Translations under genes and position numbers: made by a program
Notes under the pieces: model-generated
Seen by the model: only the letters and a program-made list of their open reading frames with translations
Told to the model about the DNA's origin: nothing
Databases searched by the model: none
Source of the DNA: Chanos chanos
Lineage: Eukaryota; Chordata; Actinopteri; Gonorynchiformes; Chanidae
DNA: 64,000 bases
Direction: 5' to 3'
Assembly: GCF_902362185.1 (NCBI RefSeq)
Contig: NC_044502.1
Span: 8,889,522-8,953,521 of the forward strand
In this document: positions 42,780 to 64,000 of the stretch, piece by piece
Position numbering within the stretch: position 1 is the stretch's first letter
Layout of the letters: the number at the start of each line of letters is the position of its first letter

Positions 42780-44589
42780 ACTACTCGGCCATCTGGGCAA
42801 ACTGTTAACGAAATTCATCTGTTAGGCTGTAGGGCGAAAGAAGCAGAAATCAGAAACCTACCGGAACTCGGTTGTGTTTACGAAAGCTGATTTTGTTAAC
42901 ATAAATTAAACTTCCTGCCACCTAGTGGAGTGGATGCTGCGAAAGACAAAGGTAGCCTTTTAAAAAAATAATCTCGGCTCAAATACTCCCTTTCAACAGT
43001 ATCTGTATTTATCAATGTACATAGTGTACGCTACGAAAACTGAGTCCGGTATTTGCTGTACCCAAACATTCACTTACGAAAGCCGGTGCCCATTTCTCTC
43101 TCGTCGCCTCTCCTCATTACTAACACGTTTTAAAAAATGATAATCAGCGCAACGTTAAGAACTACACTCATCTTCCTCAGATATCGCTTGCTGACAAAGG
43201 TAATAGGGAAAATATTTCATAACATACAGAATGGCTGAACAAGTCTTTCAGTTCTAAACTTCTGAAATTAAAAAGGTGTTCTGACCAGACTCACGCTGTT
43301 CAAACGCGTGTTATAATTATTTGAAAGTAAAATAATGGCTGAATGATTTCACTTTACCGAAATGACAGCGGTCACATAGTGTTAATGTAGTTATCACCAC
43401 TTCCACAGTTAGACTGAAAATCATGCCTGTTCGGGGTTTTTTTTGTTGTTTTTTTAAAATGTCGATTTATTTATTTATTTATTTGTCTGCAACGGCGCAC
43501 CGTACATTAAAGCCGATGAATTTGACGCTATGGTAATGACGCTCAGGACTCAGTCTTCGGTTTCTTCTCTAAGATAGATCGCATTCATTTGTAATATAGT
43601 GATCTGCAGTGGGCTCGCGGGTGTGAAACTTACTTTAAAGGTTTGCTGGTGAGTCGGGCGTTGCACCTACACACTACTCCATTTCGTCTCGTGAAAAAAG
43701 TCAATGGCCGCCGCTTATCGTTGTAGTTTTCTCTTTGTAGACCTCAGCCTCGAATGTAAATTCCGCACTTCCAAACGAGTCCTTTCTTTGCTCTGTGCGG
43801 ATGCAATATTACAAATGCAGATGTCTCAATGTTGTGCTTTTAATGGGCGATGCGAAACACAGGTGTCGTCCGCTTAAAATTCGTAATGAAGGCCTTAGAA
43901 ACAATAAGGCAGTAAATGACTATGTGGAATTTTTTTTTTTAGCATTTCTCGTCTAGTGTGTCACGCGTACAGTATTTACACGGTTGCACAAAAGGAATCG
44001 GACAGTCCATCTCCATTATGTCACCTATATTCAAGTTTATTGTTATTCCGTCCGTCACTAAATATGGCACTTTCGGTTGGCCATACCTCGAACTGTAAGA
44101 AGGTGAAAGCGCACTGGTCTGTATGACTGGAGTTCAACCCGTTGCCCAAAGCCTTCGCTTTAGTTATCAGTTTTTCCTTTGGTGTTCCACCCTTAAAATT
44201 GGACTTGAAGACCGACAGAACGTATATCAACCTTATCTTTTCTCACCAAAATGGTCCTTGATGCTTGTGGAATAGCACATTTTACAAGGCCATTCAGAAG
44301 TGACTAAGATACTTTGTCTTTCAACAGTCAGCTGATGGATATACTGGTGTGCATCGACCTTTGTATGAGCCCCAGGATGTTTTGTGAATGTCCAAATGTA
44401 TTTCAGTGCTTGATCCTGCATGGCACACTCACAGAGTGCTTGAATTGTTGTCCTCCCAGTCATGCTTGGAAAACCTTGTTTTGGAGGATCACTTAAGGTT
44501 TAAAATCAGTAACAGTAAGATTACTGTTTCAGTGCTTGATATCAGCATTTCAGTTTACTGATTCAGTCACCAGATATCACAGTGACAGA

Positions 44590-44633
<44 letters not shown>

Positions 44634-44696
44634 CCTCCCTCTTTCTCTCTCTCACTCTTTTCATCTTTGTTTTTCTTTCCCTACAGTAACAGAGGC
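42780..44696. other. Divergent promoter region between the zinc-finger gene and smarca4
   Basis: The two genes are head to head here. A likely noncoding smarca4 first exon ends at the donor-like GCTG/GTGAGT at 43648. The start of the zinc-finger transcript is probably between 42.8 and 42.9 kb. CpG is moderate. An ATTT run is at 43468-43483, and the (CT)n tract before the smarca4 start exon is listed separately. Confidence 0.4.
44591..44631 (+). repeat. (CT)n microsatellite before the smarca4 start exon
   Basis: A run of about 20 CT units followed by further C/T-rich sequence up to the acceptor CTACAG at 44696. It lies upstream of the exon that carries the start codon. Confidence 0.9.
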
Positions 44697-44700
44697 CAGG

Positions 44701-56876
<12,176 letters not shown>

Positions 56877-58470
56877 AGCAAAATATTATGGCATCAAAAC
56901 TTTCCCAATCTAGAGAGGAGATATGTTATGAAGTTGATTAAAATGTCTCTGTGGTACTTGCCTATGTAAAGAGCTGTGTTAGTCGGTATTGTAAAATGGC
57001 TGGATGGATCTGGGTTGGATTTTTTTAACTTTAGGTAACTGGTATTTGATTAGTAAGGTACACCATACTCATAGCTGTAGGAGACAGCACTTTGTTTTAA
57101 CTTAAACCGTACTGTATTGAGCTGTACTGTAAGTGAACTGCATGTCCTATACTGTAATGATTTAATGAATTTTCATTGTAGAAAAAGACTTTCCTTAGGG
57201 AATTACTTCTTTTTAAACCTTTACTCTTACATGTGCGCTAGCTAATATGTAGGCTATGTCTTTGTAGCATGTCTGTTTGTGAATGAGGAAGTAGTATACC
57301 TGGATTAAATAACTAAAGTCGCTTAATATGAAGTCATTTAATATGATAATGAAACTTTGTTACTTGTAGGTTAACCACACTCAGTAGAAATTACACTCAA
57401 TATGAATTACTATTGCTTTGCCCATAGCGTTACTGCATATAGCATTGTTGCTATGTGCTAGTCCCACTTTTTTCCATTTCAAATACTTGAATATATGTTA
57501 TTTTAGAGAGCTCTTTTATGTAACATGTTAGATTATGAACAGTAGTGCAACTGGCTGTAACAAGACTGATAGAAATCTGTAGTTTGTAGAATACTTTACC
57601 TTAAATAATCTCTTGAACAAATTTACCGAAGCCCTTGGGGTGGGGGGGGGGGGGGCGCGAGTCAGTGTGTTGAACATCCTCAGTCATAACCAGTTGTGAG
57701 ACCTAAACAAATACCGTGAGCGGTCAGTGATTGTTTACTTTGGAGAGGCTGAAAAACATTTGCTCATGCCAAAGAATTTCATCCATCTGACCATGTGTGT
57801 AATATCTGATCGGTGGTTTTTCCAGAACCTCGAAAACTGCATTGTTATCTGTCTGCGATGAACTCAAAACTGACTACAAATAATTACTGAACACTGGAAA
57901 TCTGTTGCAGATGTGTCACTTTCATTTTGAAATCTCAAAGAGGCTTTAAAAGGATTCTTGCAAGCTGATGAGTGTCATCCATTCTTGTGACATCATTATT
58001 ATTGCTTCTTCACACTCCTCACTACAGCCAAGTAGCAAATCTGTGTAAATGTTGCATTAAAAAAAAAAAAAAGAAAGATATTTCCTTAACACTAATTACC
58101 ACCCTTCCAAATAACTCAGAAACCTCAAATATAAAATCAGCAGTTCTGTGACAAATGAAGATAATCTTGACAAGTCTGTCTGGATAGAAATGTTCTAGAA
58201 GTTACCCAGCTGTAAGTTTGATGTTACTGTCTCTTGGTACCCAGCATTAGCATGTGAACGTGCTGTGTCAGTGTGTGTTGGACTTTGTAGACGTGACACC
58301 TACATTCTACAGATTTCCCTCTATTAAAATTCCAGAATAGGAAATACTGTACATCGTATGTCTTTACACACATTAAACTTTCTAAGTAGCTAATTTACCG
58401 AGTTTTGAGTGTTGTACCTGTGTCTCTAGACGCCTGAGTCTGAAATAAAACAGTATCACTGTGTACAAGC
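56877..58470 (+). other. 3' UTR of smarca4
   Basis: No coding exon seen from the stop at 56874-56876 to the AATAAA at 58444-58449. The stretch is AT-rich with short A and T tracts and a 14-base G run at 57642-57655. Length of about 1.6 kb is inferred from the signal. Confidence 0.55.
58444..58449 (+). other. Polyadenylation signal of smarca4
   Basis: AATAAA in the context CTGAAATAAAACAG, with GT- and T-rich sequence within 50 bases downstream (TGTGTAC, GTCTTTATTTCTCTG). Confidence 0.6.
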
Positions 58471-60281
58471 AAATATTTGAAAATGTCTTTATTTCTCTGT
58501 TGTTTTACGGTAAAGTAACTCATTGGTTATAATTCAATATGTTGTAGAGTTTTGGATTTTAGAGTGCAGTTTCAAAGTACATACACTAGGAGGCGATACA
58601 TGTCGTCCGTTTAGTCTACCGAGGAAAACGGTCTCAGTAAATCTGATACTAGGCCAGTGGCTCTCAATTCATGGAAAAATGGTATATTATTGCTTTTTTA
58701 TACTACGAAAAAACACAGCCATTTCATTCACGTTCGTTTCAAAACAAGCGAAATGACACTAGACTTCAGGCCATGTTTATTTGGAGAGGGCTGGTTCTTG
58801 TACATGTTTTGGGCTCTACGGGGATGAGTTTGAACGTAAACAAGAGTTTTTGGCTCAATTTAGCATTCCTTGGTTAGACAGAGTCTCTCTGTTACACGAG
58901 TTTAGTCAAGGTGAGAAATTGGAAGGCGTTCTGGCTTCTAGGAAATCTGATGGTGGTTTTGACCAGATGTAGTTGTTGACCTGCGATACGAAGAGTGGGC
59001 CCATACAGAAAATGCAAAACATCAGGGACAAAAAAACCCCAAAAACATAAGACCCTCAACTCAACTTCAAATCAACAGGAAATTTTGCTTCAGAGATCTT
59101 ACGTGATGAGCATAACCCCAAATGATGATCATTTTAAAATTAAACATTTTAGTGAAAATGATACACTAATAAACTTGTCAACAGACTTAGTTCTGCACAT
59201 ATGTTACATTCAGTGATCGGTGGAGGGATTTTTTGATGATCATTATCGTAGCAGTGATAATGATAACAAAAACAACCATAATGATGATGATGATGAAGAT
59301 GATGATGATGACAACGATGTTGAGGGTAATAATGGAATAATCCATCCAAGCCCATAATATTAGACATAATTCGTGTTTTTTTTTCTGAAGTGCTTAACTC
59401 CAGAATTCCAACCCATGGAACACTGACAGGAAGTTCAATTAAACCAATAGTTGCCCAAAGCATGTTTTTACTTCTTGTCTGTTTCAACGCACTTCAAATT
59501 CAGAATTCTCCTGTCAGTGTAAAAAAAGAAAATCGAAGCAACACTTTGACCACAATCTAAATGTGGGGTGTGTCCATGTTTTCATTTTTTTTAATATATT
59601 GTAACAGTGTGTTGTTAGGCAGTTTCTGAAAAGAGTTATGAACAAGACAGAATCCAATGTTGTAATAACCTTGTAAACAGGTTTGAGGGTTTGGCAGAGG
59701 TGACAGGACCCTGTAGGCTATATATGACTGTGTGGATGTGATTACATGGAATATAGTTGCTGTGTGATTGGTCTACAGGGAATTTCACTGGATAGAATGG
59801 AATTTTAACAAACCCTTGAACACTCATAAATAATAGCCATGGCCCATGGTAGATGTTTTTATTAACAGAAGTCACTTCAAGGCAATAAAATCTTCAATTT
59901 TTCCTTTGTATTTTCAAATGTAAGACGAAATGAAAACTTAAGTGCCTACATTTCTTTATCTAGAGGTGAATGTTAAAATGAACATGTAATAAGCATGTAA
60001 TTTTATGATTACATTATTTGATCAGTTACTGCAGGCAAGATTGGCTTAATCTTTAGTTTTGAACGCATCTACCAGCTCAGTGTCCCTACTACAGCTTGGA
60101 ATCATACTACCAGTGAATGCATCCTAATCGTCCGCAGGATCTGATTTCCAGTTAAAATCTGCATCCACTGGGATCAGACCTCCCGCCCATAATGGTCTGA
60201 GCCACTCTAATCTTATTTGATCTGGGTCCTCTTAGCACTGCCATCATTCTTACTGTTCACGTGGTTGTAACAATTATCAAA

Positions 60282-60298
60282 CCCCTGGTGGCCAGAGG
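60282..60298 (-). promoter_or_regulatory. CTCF-like binding site
   Basis: On the minus strand the bases read CCTCTGGCCACCAGGGG, matching the left and central part of the vertebrate CTCF consensus (TGGCCACCAGGGGGCGC) at 13 consecutive positions. The following bases, TTTGAT, depart from GCGCTA. It sits in the gap between smarca4 and the next gene, a plausible insulator position. Binding is not shown by sequence alone. Confidence 0.4.
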
Positions 60299-60315
60299 CT
60301 CTGCTTTGATTTCAC

Positions 60316-60316
<1 letters not shown>

Positions 60317-60351
<35 letters not shown>

Positions 60352-60369
60352 CATGCGTGCGTGCGTGCG
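60317..60369 (+). repeat. (GT)n / GC-rich microsatellite
   Basis: GT repeat passing into GCGCGC and GCGT units, a possible Z-DNA-forming alternation. Confidence 0.85.
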
Positions 60370-60738
60370 TACACTCATTTGTGCGGGTTGGGGGTCGGGG
60401 AGTATGCAGTGTGACAGGCTAAGAGCTATTATCAGAGTGAAAGGAAAGAAACAGACAGAAGCAATCCCAGAAAGTGAGAGACAGATGAGAGGAGAGATTG
60501 AAGAGAAGGGTTCAGATACACCGAGATTCTGCTGTTTTGTGCCTGGATCAGTTCACATGGCTGACTGTCTTCATTTAGTTAATGAATATAAATGGCAAAG
60601 ACGTTTAAGGAACAAAAACAAATCGAGAAATGAACTGAGGCAATTTTGTCCTCATTCGACAATAATCCGCTCCTCCGAGAATAGTTGTCTCTTGAATATT
60701 TAAAAACAGTTCAGTATTTTGCCAAGGGTTTGAGCAAG

Positions 60739-60740
<2 letters not shown>

Positions 60741-60805
<65 letters not shown>

Positions 60806-60836
60806 CACACACACACTGTATATATACATATATATA
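60741..60836 (+). repeat. (TA)n-(CA)n-(TA)n compound microsatellite
   Basis: Alternating TA, CA and TA blocks over about 95 bases in the gap after smarca4. Confidence 0.9.
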
Positions 60837-63662
60837 TAAAAGCTGGATTAAAATGACCAAAGCTATATACTTAAAGATAACTGTAAAGTGTGGCAATTTA
60901 ACTGACCTAACAGAGGTATTCTGGGTAGTGTCAGAATCCACCAACTCTGACTTAGCACATCTCAGTCAGGTCAGTAATTATAAAGGCAGTGTTATATTTC
61001 ACACACACATAGACGAACTGTAGAAGAAATTTACACCGTGTCTATCTTACCTATCTGTTTTTGATAAGTAAGGTGTAACACAACCACAGAAATGATACTG
61101 ACCTAAGATACGCAGTATTCGGCACACACAGACTAGTCTACACATGAGTCTACATTAAATGTGTTTTGTGGGGTTTTTTTTTTTTTTCTTTTCTTGTTTG
61201 GCAGCGGAGTGTTGTAACAAGTTGTCAGGGCAGACTGCACCTGCCACAACCTTTTCATCATTCATTAACAGGTGGAAACAGAAGGCGTGGTTTAAACACA
61301 CACATGCCTCTTTGTGCTTGTATATGTGTATCATTGTTAAAATACCTCTCAGAGTGTCGGAGGAGGTGTGGAGCTGGGTAGGAATTTTCAGCACTATGTC
61401 ATCCAGCAGCTATTTCAACATTCCATTCATACAAGTGTGTCCCTGGAACTAGATAGGCATCCACATACATGCACACACAAATACACACAGTTAGCTCCGA
61501 CTCGTAGATACTGTCTTATTCATTTGACAAACATGAAGCTCTGAGTGATCAGTTAGATTTACCATCTTTGCATTCTTTTGCTTTTATTCACTCTGGGACA
61601 AAAGTTCTATGTCGGAGGGAGCGCAGAGTCACGGAGTTAAGTTAACAAAGTCACAGCAAGGTGAATCATATAAGGGCCTCTACACATCAAGGGGGAAACA
61701 GTAGGTCTGTCTGAAAGTTTAAACATCTGTGTCCTCATGCCGAATGTCTTAATCCAACTGCACATCACTGAATGCTTCTAAACCAGTTTCTTTATCAAAT
61801 TTGCTGACAAGAACAAAGTTTAATCTGCTACAGTCATCTGTACACAGTGCAAATTATAGTGAAATGTTTAGAAGTTCATCGCTATTATCATTTCCTTCGG
61901 TAAACCCTTTTGGTAAGTGGTGGAAGGCAAAGCTACATAGTTGTGTTATGCCGTTTGTTTTGTGATTTTGCTTTGCAAATAAATCTCCTCTGCAGAATTT
62001 TCCAGTGAGGCACTTACATTTGAATGAAAAGGCAGCTGCAACATGTTGCCTGTCATTTGATTTAACTCAGGATGATGAACATATAAACGTCTCATTGTCT
62101 TGTATAATAATGTATGTAAAATAGAGTATGTAAAATAAGCTAAATGAAAACTGAATGGGTTACAATAAAAATGTTGAGAGAACAGACTGTTTCACCCAGA
62201 GGGGTTTTCCAAACAACTCACATTATTTTTTCCCCAGCATCTGAGTCAGGATTAGATTTCACAATTCAAACCTTTGTCCTTCCATTTGGAAAGTTAAAGA
62301 AGAAACAACATTCCTTGATCAGAGTAAATATCCAGTGAAGGTCCAATAAATTACTCAAAGTAATATATTTCTCTCTTTAACTCTAGGTTAAAATATGATA
62401 CTCAGAATTCATTTGGAGCAGGGTACAGATGCGGGCATTTGAAATGACCTTGCTTGGACATCTGATGTCTGCTGGAGCATGATTCACACGAAACCTTGAT
62501 TCAAGGATGTCAGTTTCACACTCTCTTCATTCAGCATTCAGAACAACAGCAAAAAGTTTCTGTAGATTGTTTTGGCTAAGTGCTCTTTTCTGTTTTTGCT
62601 AGGTGAGGTATGACACCTAAATACATATTTTATGGCACAGTTGCTTCATAATATGTATTTAGTATCTTCTTATGCATAAATAAAAGTAAGACAATGAAAG
62701 TTCTCATTCATTAATTTCTGATTGATTGCCTTGATTGCTTTTCGCAACTAGTTGATGTATTTGTATGTGCTGACATATATTTAGTGCACCAACTCTATTC
62801 ACCAAATCCTGAATTTGTTTATTACTGTTCTGTAAATGACTGCATTTAGACACATGAATGCAACAGCCAATAATTCTCCACAGAAACATCCGGCCACAAA
62901 GCTGTGAAGCAAAACTGGTCAAGTGGGGGCAGGGAAAGCTGTTCCCTTGAGACTGATATTTTGATGGGATACTGGAAGCTTCCGTGTCTGCAGTAGGCAC
63001 TGGTCTCTACCCTCTCCTAAGCTGAGCATGAATGTTGATAGAATTCCAGTCTGTACTTTAAATTCTACAGTTAAAACGTCGCTGTCTTATCACATAGAAA
63101 ATTACAACATTACTATAAAGTCACTATGGAAGAAAATTTGTGTGGTTGGTTCTCTCAGTGCGGTAGTGACGTACATGTCTCACAAAGACAGCAAGGGGGA
63201 TACACATCACATTTTTTATATTAACAGAGCATGCGTATGTGTTCCTTCACTCATTCTCCTCTCTTCACCTCCTCTCCTTTCTCTCTCCTCCTGTGTGCAG
63301 CTGTCAAGCAGGCAAATGAAAGTTGCTACTGTCTGTACAGCGGAGGATGTCAGAAATGTATCTTTAAATGGTGGCAGGCTATGCAGCAGCACAGTTTTAT
63401 CATACAACTTCTTTTTGATCCAAGACCATGTATTTAATGTTTAACGTTGTATTTAAAATAGGTTAATACAACTGCCATGACAGTTTATCTCTCACACACT
63501 CCCTCTCATCACATTCACACTGACACTTCTTTTTCCTCTTTATACCACACATTCATTCTCTTATCTTTGCGCATATTTTGCACAGGGAAGGGACCGAGAG
63601 AAAAGGGTAATAATTTAGACAGCGATAAGAGTATTAACAATATGTCTTGTTACGAAAGTACC

Positions 63663-63720
63663 GCCCCACGGTGATGATGCAGAACATTTCAAATATCACA
63701 CCACTCTGAAAACCCCGCCC
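63663..63720 (+). promoter_or_regulatory. Sp1 - sterol response element - Sp1 promoter module
   Basis: Three motifs in a row: CGCCCCAC (about 63662-63669, Sp1-like), ATCACACCAC (63695-63704, nine of ten bases of the SRE-1 ATCACCCCAC bound by SREBP), and CCCCGCCC (63713-63720, Sp1) eight bases after the SRE. The mammalian LDLR promoter has the same order, an SRE-1 between Sp1 sites with very close spacing to the downstream one. It lies about 240 bases before a candidate start codon. Motifs are seen directly; SREBP control is inferred. Confidence 0.5.
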
Positions 63721-63817
63721 AGCTGTGGACCACATAGAAATGGTCTGATATACCTCCAGGAAATTGAATTTGAGCCTGCCATAGCTTCCCGACGCTTGTG
63801 GTCCTTCCCAGACCCCT

Positions 63818-63828
63818 AATAATAAAAG
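63818..63828 (+). promoter_or_regulatory. TATA-like box
   Basis: TAATAATAAAAG lies about 100 bases downstream of the Sp1/SRE module and about 115 bases before the candidate start codon, a reasonable place for a core promoter. Confidence 0.35.
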
Positions 63829-63941
63829 ACGTTATTGGCGTCCACGTTTACATTCGCATCTAAACGCCTGAGCTGAAGTGGCAGAGAGTGAGCGTGCCTT
63901 CATCACAGCACTTGAACAGTCGTAGAAACCTGAGAGGAGAG

Positions 63942-64000
63942 ATGCTACTGTCTGAACAGACGAGAAAAGTTCTGTCGATTTCCTGCTGTTTGATATGTTT
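63942..64000 (+). CDS. Possible first exon of a secreted or membrane protein (LDL receptor candidate), cut by the window end
   Basis: An ATG at 63942 opens a frame MLLSEQTRKVLSISCCLICF that runs off the window. The basic stretch followed by a hydrophobic run fits the start of a signal peptide. Upstream is an SRE/Sp1 promoter module and a TATA-like box. LDLR lies directly downstream of SMARCA4 on the same strand in human, so LDLR is the best guess. The visible 20 residues cannot prove it: the cysteine-rich repeats would start beyond the window. No similarity to the human LDLR signal peptide is claimed. Confidence 0.4.
   Translation, partial: MLLSEQTRKVLSISCCLIC

Larger units (their letters stand above)
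58471..63655. other. Gene-poor interval between smarca4 and the right-end promoter
   Basis: I see no exon with protein similarity on either strand. Contents: a GAT-type trinucleotide run (about 59280-59312), a CTCF-like motif (60282-60298), a GT/GC repeat (60317-60369), a TA/CA compound repeat (60741-60836), a poly-T run (61171-61187), and A- and T-rich DNA. Open frames at 60.3-61.4 kb and 62.7-63.7 kb are short and unlike known proteins. Confidence 0.5.

Noticed and set aside
62704-63000. 98-codon minus-strand frame with Gln/Asn-rich end
   Set aside because: No recognisable domain, start context or splice signals; not supported as a gene.
63231-63444. Exon-like sequence after a C/T-rich acceptor near 63300
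   Set aside because: Neither frame resembles a known protein and no donor joins it in phase to anything visible.

Overview
The window reads as nuclear DNA from a teleost (ray-finned) fish. Genes have many exons with GT-AG introns, mostly short. The encoded proteins match vertebrate families along their whole length. Microsatellites are abundant, and one miniature DNA transposon carries the AAGGGATAGTTCACC end common in fish genomes. I see no prokaryotic, CRISPR, rRNA or convincing tRNA features, and no retrovirus or LTR element. Genus and species cannot be told from the sequence alone.

Layout. (1) 1-5.2 kb: a GIMAP/AIG1-type immune GTPase-like gene whose nucleotide-binding P-loop is lost, with an interferon-response-like motif upstream, followed by a decayed tandem duplicate. 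(2) 5.76-9.8 kb: mpv17l (+), four coding exons and a long 3' end with a 45-bp hairpin-forming tandem repeat. (3) 10.3-20.0 kb: bmerb1 (+), six exons. (4) 20-38.6 kb: marf1 (-), 24 coding exons, tail-to-tail with bmerb1. It encodes a NYN ribonuclease with two RRMs and a run of LOTUS domains. (5) 40.8-42.8 kb: a nine-finger C2H2 zinc-finger gene (-). (6) 44.7-58.5 kb: smarca4/brg1 (+), 33 coding exons, the ATPase of the BAF chromatin remodelling complex. (7) 58.5-63.7 kb: an apparently gene-free interval with microsatellites and a CTCF-like site. (8) 63.66-64.0 kb: a promoter-like segment with Sp1 / sterol-response / Sp1 motifs and a possible first exon cut by the window end. Position next to smarca4 and motif order suggest the LDL receptor gene.

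How it hangs together. mpv17l-bmerb1-marf1 is the same set and orientation as human 16p13.11. smarca4, with LDLR just downstream, is human 19p13.2. The zinc-finger gene lies between the two blocks. The genes do not form one pathway: immune GTPase-like, organelle membrane protein, Rab-binding-type protein, RNA decay factor, DNA-binding factor and chromatin remodeller.

Exon joins were checked by hand for reading phase. All six full gene models stay open and end in phase (356, 196, 199, 1744, 356 and 1613 residues). I did not find a clearly new biological system. The items most worth a second look are the P-loop-less GIMAP pair, the Sp1-SRE-Sp1 promoter at the right end, and the repeated use of microsatellites as splice-site sequence in marf1.
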